DNA of 64,000 bases. It comes from Branchiostoma floridae (Eukaryota > Chordata > Leptocardii > Amphioxiformes > Branchiostomatidae). The stretch is taken from positions 7,852,784 through 7,916,783 of the forward strand of contig NC_049997.1 of the NCBI RefSeq assembly GCF_000003815.2. The letters run 5' to 3'. Position 1 is the stretch's first letter. The number at the start of each line of letters is the position of its first letter. The notes beneath the pieces are model-generated. The model saw only the letters and a list, made by a program, of their open reading frames with translations. It did no database searches and was not told the DNA's origin. Below are positions 55,101-64,000 of the stretch, one piece after another. The position numbers were made by a program, and so were the translations under genes.

Positions 55101-58100
55101 ATCCGTTTGCATTCGCTAGCATTTGTTACAAATACGCAAATATCCCTGCTCGGATATGGCTACATCCGATACCCTTTCCCCCAGTGCTAGCATGTCATAT
55201 GTCATACCAAGTCTGCAGTAAGCCATGGCTTGTTTTGTATCTTCTGACAGTGCCTGAGCACACTTTAACATGTACTGGTAATACTGCAGAGCTGACTGTA
55301 AGTTCTGTAGTTTAATCCTGTAGAGATCTCCCATCTGACAGTACAGGTCAAGTTGTAGTGCTTTGTCTTTCTTCACTGCTGGTGTTTTCAATTCTTCATG
55401 GAGGGCTTTCAAGCTGTCTTTGGTATCCTTGCTACCTGAAAATATTGAGCATTATTACCTCAAAGGTTGCTATAATATTAGGCCTTACTAACTTGATTTT
55501 ATTGTGGACATCTGCATGCGCATTTCATTCCGACTGTTCTAAAAAAATCACCTCCGACGAGGCTGAAATTGCCGATTCATATTGCCGCAAAAGGCCTTGG
55601 AGTCCTCTGAGCTGCCAATTGCACCACGCGATCTCACTAGAGCATGTCATCCATAAAACTAAGTCAGTGTGGCCTTAGGCCTATTCAAGAAATGAATATC
55701 TAACATGCATTGGCATAATACCGGTAGTAAGACTTATACCGGTAGATTAAAAATACTGGAACTTAAAGAGATCTACACATGCAACAATAGTTATTTCTGA
55801 GCTGTGCACACTTCAGACATCTAGGTGTCCAATACACCATTTACAAAGCATCGATAACAATGCATTCGAAGACAACAAGGCCAAAAGTTTTCAGTATACT
55901 TTTTTTTAAATTTCGGGGTAGGCAGCTCGTCGTGGGACGAACACACTGTCACATTCATTGCCAAATTTATATAGATCATAATTACACATGCTCACGGCAC
56001 AAGACGAACAGGATTCAACAACAATCTTGAATTTCTGTTGGTGACCTACAACTCATGTAAAAGTGTGAAGAACCGTTGCATAATGGCCCGGATCTACGAC
56101 TGAATGGGCAAAATTGAACGTACGCAGCCATTTTCCCGCCATTTTTATATCTACGCTAGCAGCTAAGTGTTACGTCATAGCGGTTGTGACGGACAGAAGT
56201 TAAATGAAAATTCTGGACAGTATACGTCCGTTTTCTCATGACATTTTGTATGCTCATGCAGGTTTATGTTTTATGCATTTACTGACAGAAAAGGAAGGAA
56301 CATCAGAGGATGTATAAATGTACATAGCGGCAGTTAATTGTGCCGTGTTTCTTCCTACCGGTATTTTGTACCCCCTCCCAACCACGCGCCCGTTCGCCGT
56401 GTAATTCCGCGGCGTGTTACAATTACAATATTACGCTTTTAGCAGGACAAGAGTGGCAGAAAAGTTACACAGAAGAAGTGGCAAGGGTAACCTATAACAG
56501 CAACATGTAACTGGAGAAAATGATGCGTTGACAATTTGTCAAATCAGTATGGCTAGAGAAATCGTCGTAAACGTACCGGTATTATGATAATAGATGTTAA
56601 TGCCATTCAAAATTGACATTTAAAAAAAAAAATTCTTTTTTTTACACGCTCCACTAGCATTTTCTCCTTAATTATGATATGTAAATGAGGTCTTCGTTTG
56701 CAAAGCTGATGTTCGTCTCTTGAATTCTCTTTTCTACATAACATTGTAAAAGTTATAGAAATCGTATGATCATGAAATGTGACTAAACTAGATTTCCTAA
56801 TTAGTTATTTGCATTTAATCCCTTATGCTACATTGTACCTACATTATTTTGTACGTGTAAAAAATACCTTGATGATAATGGTGATGAAAATATTTTCCTA
56901 CATGTATATGACAGTGGTTCCTGGAACACTCCAACATGAGTTTTGTACCAAATCAAAATTAAGGTCAGTAAATCATAGCAACTATTAGAAATACTTGTAT
57001 TGATGAGATTAAACTTCAACTTCAACTCTGTCAAATACAATCTCCACAGTCCTAAACTAGAGTTCCACAAAACACATACCTTCGCCAAATAATCAAGGCT
57101 TATTATGGGAGTGCCTTTATCAAAGACTTTAAGGTCATGGACTATACAAATACATCTCAAAACATAACAAAGGTAAAGGTAAAAATAGAATAATGGACAT
57201 TGTTCTTAATGATTTTCTGTGCTGTGTTAGATAATCATGACCTCGCTTCTTGTTGGAAAAATAAACATCAAACAGCTGCATTTGATGATCTGACCTACTA
57301 CTTCCTGGAAGAGAGAGACAGTGTCCCTGAATAGAGGTCAATCCATACCTTAGATAGAAGATTACCAATTCTACTCATTATCTATGTAAATTACACATTA
57401 CGCCAAAAATAGTTACTCAAGCAACTGGATATGGTTTTGAAACGGTCGGACGTTTCGGATAGAATCCACTATCCTTCGTCAGTGACACTGAAGAGATCTG
57501 GAAGAAACAGGTCTTTTATACTCTAACTGTGAATGAAGACAATTTCAGATGTCCAATAGGAAAGGTTGTAAGACAATTCAGACTGAAGACAATTTGGATT
57601 CCAAAGAAAACAAAGCTAAGCCAAAGTCAAGCTGAAGACAATTTGGATTTCAAAGGATAGCAAGGCTAAGACACAGTTAATGCAAATGAGTCAATTAGCT
57701 CCTGTTGTTTTAGTTACAGGAGCTGCTATGTCCCAAGTGCCGGAAAGTTCCATACGTAGCCCCCCTTTTCTGTTGAGGGTGGGATTGTATATTCTCTCAT
57801 ATATGGCCTCTCTAACACAAGCTGGCAGTGATTAAAACCCTGTATTACCGGGCAGACAACATTGTTTCCTCTGACAAAGCCAAAACAGAGGAACACAAAC
57901 ACCTCCGAAGTGCATTGAACAAATGTGGCTACCAAAACTGGACCTTCAACAAAGCCCTCAAACCCTCGGACCACTCAAAGAAAACAGCCAAGTGCAAACC
58001 ATTGACCGACAGAAAGAAAGCCAACATTGCCATCCCCTATGTCCAAGGAGTTTCGGAAAAACTCAGACGGATCTTCCAAAACTTCAACATCGCCACTAAC

Positions 58101-61100
58101 TTCAAACCTCACTCAACCCTCCGACACAAACTGGTACATCCAAAAGACAAACCACAGAAAGGTACTAAGGCCAATGTAATCTACAGACTCAAATGCGAGG
58201 AACCCAACTGTAACAACACATACATTGGTGAGACTAGTCGGCCACTAAAAGCAAGATACCAAGAACATTGCAAACCGAAGGCCAACGGCTACTCTTCTGC
58301 TATTTTCAACCACCTAGAACACAACCAAGGACACTCCTTCAACCTCCAATCTACCGACATCCTAGACCGTGAAGCCCGCTGGTTTGAACGGGGAGTTAGA
58401 GAGGCCATATATGAGAAAATATACAATCCCACCCTCAACAAAGAAGGGGGGCTACGTATGGAACTTTCCGGCACTTAGGACATAGCACATAGCACCCATT
58501 ATCAAACTCGACCTTCATTTTCCCAGCCTACACATTACTACCAAAATTCTTGCAAAACAATCCACAACGTCTCGAGTTATCTTGTAGGCAAACACACACG
58601 CAAACACACTTGGCCCACTGCAATGGCCGAAGGAAAGCGCCAGGAGGCCTGTTATCAAACTCGACCGTCATTTTTCCAACCCCCACATAACTACCAAAAA
58701 TCATGTAAAACAATCCACAACGTCTCAAGTTATATTGTACGCAAACACACACACAAACACACTCGCCTTGCTGCAGTGCCGGCGGAAAGTGCCAGGTGAA
58801 CCATTTTCGAACAGGACCTTCGTTTCTGTAACCGCTACTCAAATACCAAATATGAATGTCCATCCAAAACTACTCTTGTTATACTGTATGCTGTTGACCT
58901 ACACATGGAGACACAAGACACAAAACATAACCTTGTCATTCTGGCAAAGATAAAAATCCACGAACCTAGCTAGCAATACACGATTCACTTACATTTTCAC
59001 ACACAAAGTTTTCACCTTATAAAACATTATCCAGTCTCTTTGAAGGTAATAATAGATTGAAATATCATTGAGTTTGATGATCTATCAAATTGTGGTTATG
59101 AACTTCATTTTTATCATTAAACTTCGTTTTTAGCTCAACCTTGAACCAAAGACAATGCAGTCATGTCTAAATGACTTGAATCCCTATGAGATGATTGGTT
59201 TGGTCTAGAAAACTTTAAATCTTACCTCTGACAGCAAAACTTTCTTTGTCTTCTTTAGACAAGAGGCTCCCAGCTGATGCATATCCAGTATCAGATGATC
59301 CACTGGTCACTCTTGATTGTCCACTTTCAGATGATTGGATGGTTGTTGTTGATTGGAAGGTTGTTGCTGACCTCATGCTGGCTGTTAATTTGATACTTCC
59401 TGACCTGGGTTTTTGTTTGATCTGTAATTTTTTAGGCAACTTGATGATGTCCAGTACTGAGCGTCGTTTTGATGTCACCTCTTTAACCGGCTCATCTGTG
59501 GAGTGTATACATGTACAGTGTCTTGCACTTCTGCTTTGTCTTACATGAATGTTTGTCGAATGAATCATACAATACACTTATTTGGCATTGGTTATTTTAA
59601 GATTCACCAAAGGAGGCAAAATGATAACTTTGATAAAATTTGATATACATGTATGATACTAATGAATTGATTTGTAAATAAAGTAGTGACTGACTAGACA
59701 TTCAACTATACTTTGAAATTCAGATTTCAGCAGTGGTCAACTAAACATCACTCCTATCAGCAGCTGCATAAGGGTCTCCTTCCATTTTAAACATCATTAC
59801 ATGTACCTTTTGCAATGACTCCTGATGAACTTCTTGTTGATAGAAGACTTGTTGCTGATCCAATACTTGATGTGGACTGGATACTTCCTGATCTGATTTT
59901 TTGTGTGTCTTCATCAGGTTGCCGGGAGGTGTCCAGCTGTGATGTCACCTGTTCTACCTGCACATCTTTAGGGTTTGAATCGTGCTGATCACCTGTAACA
60001 GGTAAGTTAAGTATTACTAAGTATGCTGATAAAGTACAGTGTACATTGTACGTTTGCTGACTGAACATGACTTACTTAGACTTAGACATAGCAGCTCCCA
60101 CGCCGTGGGCCACATGAGACAGTTAGAGTAGTCCAACATGATCTATCTGCAACCAGTCTCATTACATCCTTCCATCTCCTGCCCACTGTCTGGAGATCCC
60201 TGTCAACTGTTTGCTGCCAGTTCATCTTAGGACGACCCCTCCTTCTCCTTGCGGTTCTCACTGAAGAACTTGGTGTGCAAATCTCTCGGGTGGGAGTCAG
60301 ACTACATGTCCTAGCCAGCTCAACCGTCGTTTACATATGATTGAGGACACTGGCTGTTGTCTTGTTTGTGCTCTTATGTCTTTGTTTGAGACAAAGTCAC
60401 TCCACTCCACAGCAAGTGTGTGAGGAAGATCTATGGATCAAGTGGATTGACTGAACATGAGCTATTATGTAAAAGTTAACTAAACTATATATATATATAC
60501 TTAGGTATATTAAGGTCTCCAAACTCTATTACCTGCTGCTTGCAGATTGCCAAGTTTTATCTCCAGACCATCTAGGCTGTCCTCAGTCTTTGCGGATGAG
60601 GAGATGTGCAGGTCATGTTTCATCAGGTTGTCAAGATGAAGTACGTCCAGTACTTTACTCCTGTTGTGGATGTGTGGCTGGTAGAGGGGGTACTCCTGAG
60701 GTAGTCTTGGTATGGGCAGGCCTTTAAACATCAAGCACAGAGGATAATTAGTAATTTGCAATAAATTTACATTTCATTGGATGATATGCAGTAGAGGAAC
60801 CAAGCAATAAGATAATTTTTTTGGGGGCAGCTCTACTGTACATACAAGTTAGTATTTGTTAAGAGAACACTTAAGTCTTACAGTTCAACTTTGCTTCAAA
60901 ATCACATTAACCCTATTCAGACCTTTGGTGAGGGGGTGGTGGCTTTTGAGGCCCGCACCAACTTTCATGTCCCAGAACGGCTTACACTTAGAGCCACCAA
61001 ACTCGATGAGGTTTCCAAAAATTTAGTTGGCAACAATTTCACAATGTTTGAAAAAGTTTTTTCTTGTTGCCATGGCAACCGTTTGATGAAAATCGCTAAT

Positions 61101-63737
61101 TTCGGTTGTAACATTGTATTTTTCACTCAATGTTTTTTTATATTACTGCTATTTTCTCACATGAATGAAATCTTATGTTATCGAGAATATCTTTCATAAA
61201 TAATTATGCATAAATTATGCTAATGTGATGACGTCACGGGCCAAAATCCAAGATGGCAGACTGTATGACCAAATAACTAGCTTATTATGCCTAATAAGTT
61301 GTAACTACCTGGTATTTTTCCATCAAGAAACATTTAAATGGACCTTTTTAGTCTAGTTCCATTGTCTTTTGCGATTATTCATTGCCATAAATGTATTTTT
61401 GAAAATTCAAGGAGGTGGATATCAGATGGCGGAGCCCAACTGGTATCTTAGATGTGCATGACGTCATATTATGAAGTCATTGATGTTGCTATTGGCAAAA
61501 TAAGTCGTAACAAACATTATTATAATTTATTCTGTTATCTGCACTTGCTGTTACATTTTTGTAGCATACCTTGAAGTTTTCTGGGAATACCCCCTTTTCA
61601 CGGTTCCAGCCAATAAAGTCAAATTGATTATGTCATAATTACGTCATATTACATCATCGTTGCATCAATTTTTTTAAAAATCATCAGATATTTACATCAT
61701 TCTCTGAAATTTGGTGGCCATATACTAATTATTTTTAGAGTTATAGGAGTCAGAAGGCTTGGGCCTCAAAAGCCCTCCCTAGCCACCAACCAGCCCCCGC
61801 ACCCCCACCCACCCCCGGTCCAGGGATGACCAAAATAGCCTGGTCTAAATAGGGTTAAGCTAATTAAGGATTTTGATAATATCTTGGGAGATATCGACAA
61901 GAAAGCAATCACTGTATCTACAATCTGCAAAAGTAGAAGAATGATAAACATAAAGCAAAACTAGAGTTCGGCGACCTCATACCTCCATGAAAATTTAGAG
62001 CTTTCGTAAATTTCATGCAATTGACTAACATATTAACATAACTTATGCATGGTGTTGTTCATCATTGACTAACGTACACATTAAACAATTATAAAATTCC
62101 CATTATTAATCATAGAGCGGTTTTTCAATTTTTACATTATTAAAAATTATGTAAATAAGTTCTGCATTACCATAATTGGTATCTGCTTATATTCCACCTA
62201 TCATAATGAACATGTGTTACATTTCTTGCAGTCCAGCTATTGAAAACAATGGAATCATACAATTTCTTCATTAATTATGTAAATTAAGTCCTCATTTGCA
62301 TAACATGTATACCATAATGAACATCTTTGTCTAAGGTATCCGCATGCCTAATATAATGCCAATCCGTCAATCCTTTCTGCAGTTATTCTCTTTGGAATGT
62401 CTTGACAACAATGCCCCTGCAGTTTAGAAATGAAATGTTAGGGGGATGAAACTTGTCCCACTTTGTAATGACACTGAAAGCTATCTACCACCCAAATGTC
62501 AAGACCATGTCACGTCCAGGACAAAAGATACATAGAAAAAACTGCTATGATGGAATATTCCCATTAACTATGCAAATGTATTCCTATTTTGCATAATTAG
62601 TATTTCATTTTGTAAAACATTGTCTAAGGTACCTACATACCGAAATCATTAAAATCCGTTGTTCCCTTCTTGAGTTATGAAAAGTCCCTTTTACCAACAA
62701 ATTTCTACCCATTTTGAACTACATGGTATGGTCCGCCTGTGACACGTGGAGGTCAAGGAGTCATGACCCATGGGCCTAAGGAACGCGTCAACTGTGGTGT
62801 GCAGGCTAGGGGTGGAATCAACCAAACCAGGCTGGGGGGTTGTAATGCTTCAGAAGATTATGAAAAAATGCCCCTGCTATCCCTAAATTAGCCGCTAGGG
62901 AGCCCAAACTTATGTCACTAATTCCTGACCACAAGAGCTATCTAACACCCAAAATTCGTGACCATAGCTTGTTCAGAAGATGAGAAAACACACCCAGAAG
63001 TTGCGCTGCAGTACCAAGGGAAGCCGCTAGGGGGCCCAAAATCTAATCATTATCAGCTTTCATCACACCCTACCAGCAGAGTAGGTATGAAACCAATTCA
63101 CCCAGCCGTTCTTGAGTTATCTTGTTCACAGACAAACGCAGGGTAAAATATAGCCTCCATGACATTTCATGGAGGCAATTATAGATGATCATTGAGTGTT
63201 ATGAAAGAGCTATCACGAAGATTGAAGTTTTGAATGTGAAGTTACATGTACCTTCTGCAGTAGATGTGGTGAGTAGGTACAACAGGGCCTTCCTGAAGTC
63301 ATCTATGTTGATGGTTGTCTTCACTCTGATGCTCTCAGCACAGAGTTGTTGGAAGGTCTTCTCACTTACCAAACTACCGTACAGCAGGTTGTTCAATTCC
63401 CCACGCTTGTACATGAACCACAGTTCACCAAGCCCAGACAAGTCTGTACATTGCAGGTAGAAGACCAGACTGCCTCTCTTTACACTATCGACATTAACAC
63501 CTTTGAATTTCTCTATTTGCTCAATTGCTTCTGCAGTGTCAAGCAAGTCTTCAGTGTTCTTAATTTCAGGCTTTACCTGTTCCAGCAAAGTAAGAGTCTC
63601 ATCTGTTACTGTGGTGAGGTCCAAAGTGAGCAGTATCTCTCTTGCTGAAGCATAGCTTTTCATTTGCTTTGGGGATCTAACACTTGGTATGACTTGTGCA
63701 AGTATTTCCACCACAATGGGCAGTGGAGGAGGCGCCC
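50497..63737 (-). CDS. Multi-TPR protein gene, phase 1-1 exons, probably disrupted
   Basis: A minus-strand gene running from 63737 down to about 50500. In order: a 162-codon globular exon, a 63-codon exon, two related Ser/Arg-rich exons (62 and 90 codons), and a TPR region beginning at 55435. The TPR part has nearly identical 120-residue blocks of three TPRs each (KLGDLHREQLHEPQVSHEYY; RLAYNRLGLACSDIQDYEAA; AHINIADSYKALGKLDLARS). TPR superhelices bind protein partners. The gene resembles amphioxus and other invertebrate proteins that join TPRs to immune-type domains, but no effector domain is visible. The TPR region is split by 3 kb of repeats and has stops at 51076 and 50860, so the present copy is likely truncated or a pseudogene. 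The 5' end is beyond or near the window edge. Confidence 0.75.
52953..53033. repeat. 31-bp inverted repeat (one mismatch), strong hairpin
   Basis: AAGATTACCAACAATGCACT then GCTCCAGTGGA at 52953-52983 is inverted at 53003-53033 with a single mismatch. Spacer 19 bases. A weaker relative (tgtattgtgggtaatccaat) lies near 53088. Located inside the insertion. Confidence 0.9.
53034..54724. other. Interior of the insertion; possible exon pair, otherwise no gene
   Basis: A GC-richer segment at 53280-53373 ends CGGCGAG|GTATGT, and a second at 53990-54095 follows a good acceptor (TCTCTTTTTCAG). Together they look like two exons, but no frame gives a recognised protein. They may belong to a non-coding transcript or an old element. 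Confidence 0.35.
54725..55045 (+). repeat. ~75-85-bp minisatellite, four and a half units
   Basis: Each unit contains AACGACTTCGCATCCGCGGC (variants GTGGA, AAGGGA), then gccgttttggga, then tccaggtattcgaagaaatc. It forms the right part of the insertion. Confidence 0.88.
55166..55435 (-). CDS. TPR gene exon, start of TPR region
   Basis: It encodes GSKDTKDSLKALHEELKTPA, LDLYCQMGDLYRIKLQNLQS, ALQYYQYMLKCAQALSEDTK and AMAYCRLGMTYDMLALG: two and a half TPR motifs. The acceptor is the complement of ct at 55436-55437, phase 1. Beyond about 55170 the frame runs into the inserted repeat and stops at 55116. Confidence 0.75.
55703..56597. mobile_element. TA-flanked MITE family, copy 3 (895 bp)
   Basis: Flanked by TA at 55701-55702 and 56598-56599, with ACATGCATTGG ends. 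Almost the same sequence as copy 2 at 12288. It lies in an intron of the TPR gene. Confidence 0.92.
56600..57394. other. TPR-gene intron, no feature recognised
   Basis: AT-rich, with a short A/T-run at 56625-56645. No exon with family similarity. Confidence 0.45.
57395..57816 (-). mobile_element. Penelope-like element 3' end, minus orientation
   Basis: On the minus strand, the last 89 bases of the GIY-YIG ORF (57816-57728) are followed by a 3' UTR. It includes GTGTCACTGACGAAGGATAG and CCGAAACGTCCGACCGTTTC, sequence typical of Penelope-like element ends. It is head-to-head with the plus-strand copy that follows. Confidence 0.75.
57820..58483 (+). CDS. GIY-YIG endonuclease of a truncated Penelope-like retroelement (216-codon ORF)
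   Basis: The ORF (57828-58478) includes QGVSEKLRRIFQNFNIATNF, the linker between reverse transcriptase and endonuclease in Penelope-like elements, then IYRLKCEEPNCNNTYIGETS with RPLKARYQEH. That is the GIY-YIG core with its paired cysteines and YIGET box. Further on are DREARWFERGVREAIYEKIY and NPTLNKEGGLRMELS, the usual end of the protein. The reverse transcriptase is missing, so the copy is 5'-truncated. The frame opens without a clear ATG of its own. Its last 89 bases are repeated in reverse at 57728-57816. Confidence 0.88.
58500..58880 (+). repeat. ~155-bp tandem repeat, about 2.4 units
   Basis: Units carry accaaaa(t)(c/t)(c/t)(a/t)tg, then aaaacaatccacaacgtctc, then gttat(c/a)ttgta, then caaacacac runs. 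This resembles 3' tails of invertebrate non-LTR elements ending in gagttat-cttgt. It lies in a TPR-gene intron. Confidence 0.7.
59226..59495 (-). CDS. TPR gene exon, Ser/Arg-rich (90 codons)
   Basis: It encodes DEPVKEVTSKRRSVLDIIKL, PKKLQIKQKPRSGSIKLTAS and SGQSRVTSGSSDTGYASAGS. Phase 1-1 with good splice sites (donor GAG|GTAAGA). KPRSGSIK...RSAT is paralogous to the exon at 59807, so the two came from exon duplication. Probably disordered; the S/T-rich stretch could be phosphorylated. Confidence 0.7.
59807..59992 (-). CDS. TPR gene exon, Ser-rich (62 codons)
   Basis: It encodes GDQHDSNPKDVQVEQVTSQL, DTSRQPDEDTQKIRSGSIQS and TSSIGSATSLLSTRSSSGVI. Phase 1-1. KIRSGSIQ..SSIGSAT resembles the neighbouring exon. 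Confidence 0.7.
60070..60440 (-). mobile_element. 3' fragment of a non-LTR retrotransposon
   Basis: On the minus strand the sequence ...RRLSWLGHVV..., after a frameshift RRRRGRPKMNWQQTVDRDLQ, then RWKDVMRLVADRSCW, is the typical C terminus of invertebrate RTE/Jockey-like polymerases (WLGH..R...; RGRP...W...DL...; W..LV.DR..W). It ends with a stop at 60082. Only this end is present and the frame is broken. Confidence 0.75.
60533..60721 (-). CDS. TPR gene exon (63 codons)
   Basis: It encodes GLPIPRLPQEYPLYQPHIHN, RSKVLDVLHLDNLMKHDLHI and SSSAKTEDSLDGLEIKLGNL. Phase 1-1, donor CAG|GTAATA. No known domain recognised. Confidence 0.7.
60911..61854. mobile_element. piggyBac-like MITE, TTAA target duplication (944 bp)
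   Basis: The ends CCCTATTCAGACC and (reversed) CCCTATTTAGACC are flanked by TTAA (60907-60910 and 61855-61858). A second inverted pair GGCTTTTGAGGCCC lies just inside each end. A perfect X-box palindrome GTTGCCATGGCAAC is at 61076-61089. No ORF for a transposase. Confidence 0.92.
61960..63180. mobile_element. Element with CCTCCATGAAA inverted ends (~1.2 kb)
   Basis: CATACCTCCATGAAAATTT at the left and GACATTTCATGGAGGCAAT at the right are inverted. Just inside the right end is gccgttcttgagttatcttg then ttcacagacaaacgcagg, a phrase common in invertebrate repeats. Related phrases recur inside. No protein recognised. Confidence 0.6.
63252..63737 (-). CDS. TPR gene exon, N-terminal globular region (162 codons)
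   Basis: It encodes APPPLPIVVEILAQVIPSVR, a helical middle (LTLLEQVKPEIKNTEDLLDT) and GSLVFYLQCTDLSGLGELWF then MYKRGELNNLLYGSLVSEKT and IRVKTTINIDDFRKALLYLL. The GSLV-x-L-C...L..LW..Y..GELN....SLV....Q.L...S......I...DF module resembles one that recurs in invertebrate receptors joined to TPR, NACHT, TIR or death domains; this is my recollection, not a named Pfam match. Acceptor TTCTCTTCCAG, donor GAAG|GTACAT, phase 1-1. Confidence 0.7.
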
Positions 63738-63930
63738 CTGGAAGAGAATGTTCATTTAGAAGATTGATAACAATTGTGCTTTCTACTTTAGACAGAAGTT
63801 TGTTTCTATGTTTACTTACTGTTATCAGGCTAAGTTTTAGAATGAAGGAGAGAGCTAGATGAATATCACAATTTCTGTGTTTTGTCATTGACAGTTCAAG
63901 GGAAGACACCATTTTCAGAATTTGACAATT
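63738..63930. other. Probable intron of the TPR gene
   Basis: The frame of the neighbouring exon stays open here up to an ATG at 63910, but there is a good acceptor at 63738-63740, so I read this as intron. Confidence 0.5.
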
Positions 63931-64000
63931 CTTGTAACCTTTATCCGTTGGGTAACCTTTATCCGTTGCTTTTAAACAACAGGGTATTTAGGCGCATCAA
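63931..64000. mobile_element. GTTCACCTTTATCC-type MITE, copy 5, cut by window end
   Basis: TGTAACCTTTATCCGTTGGG then TAACCTTTATCCGTTGCTTT begins at about 63934, matching the left end of the family; the right end lies outside. Confidence 0.6.

Larger units (their letters stand above)
52169..55165. mobile_element. ~3-kb repetitive insertion splitting the TPR coding sequence
   Basis: On the left side (52190-52760) it has many GACGGATGCTGACGGAT- and GCATTCGTATGGATACTTAC-like words. On the right (54725-55150) it has a CGACTTCGCATCCGCGGC minisatellite and ggatatggctacatccgata. The coding sequence reads YCRLGMTYDMLALG up to about 55175 and resumes GKQKQAFKNHERAL at 52168, as if a TPR motif were cut between Leu-Gly and Lys. 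A pyrimidine-rich TTTTCGTCTAG at the lower end could be an acceptor, so an intron filled with repeats is the alternative. No transposase seen. Confidence 0.6.

Noticed and set aside
63738-63912. Start of the TPR gene at the ATG at 63910-63912
   Set aside because: The frame is open, but a good acceptor at 63738 and the change to low-similarity sequence indicate intron; the real start is probably outside the window.

Overview
This window looks like intron-rich deuterostome nuclear DNA, most likely an amphioxus (Branchiostoma) scaffold. The signs are small exons with canonical GT/AG introns, a cytosolic alpha-mannosidase with chordate-like exon structure, a multi-TPR protein of a type expanded in amphioxus, and dense short transposons, tRNA-derived SINEs and minisatellites. 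Species assignment is inference. Three runs of N mark assembly gaps: 26618-26922 (305 N), 30799-30898 (100 N) and 48234-48333 (100 N).

Layout. (1) 1-2870: one exon of a sialidase on the minus strand (127-340) and its upstream flank. (2) 2871-4810: a 5'-truncated CR1-type retrotransposon on the minus strand with a long reverse-transcriptase ORF. (3) 4938-39560: an almost complete MAN2C1 gene on the plus strand, 27 visible coding exons plus two extra versions of exon 11. One exon of about 41 codons is missing, probably in the 100-N gap. (4) 41555-47680: a five-exon plus-strand gene for a four-helix membrane protein resembling the MS4A/CD20-like family (176 aa). (5) 50497-63737: a minus-strand TPR gene whose exons are all phase 1-1. 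Its TPR region is split by about 3 kb of repetitive DNA and carries two in-frame stop codons.

The most interesting structure is inside MAN2C1. First, the intron-4/exon-5 boundary has been amplified into 22 extra tandem copies of about 55 bp (7282-8497). Each copy has a 3' splice site and the first 32 coding bases of exon 5, and 19 of 22 have gained a GTATGT 5' splice site, so the array is a row of potential 32-nt frame-breaking micro-exons. Second, exon 11 exists in three 96-nt phase 0-0 versions (14650, 15288, 28403). The second and third are separated by 13 kb that contains a pair of ~300-bp inverted repeats. Third, half of exon 21 is tandemly duplicated.

At least six families of short inverted-repeat elements are repeated within the window: a TA-flanked ~890-bp family (3 copies), a CG-rich 210-bp palindromic family (3), a ~37-bp-TIR family (5), ~1-kb elements with piggyBac-like ends (3, two with TTAA target sites and two carrying perfect RFX X-box palindromes), a hAT-like element, and foldback elements. 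A Penelope-like GIY-YIG endonuclease ORF lies at 57.8-58.5 kb. All splice sites and alignments were read by eye from the sequence.
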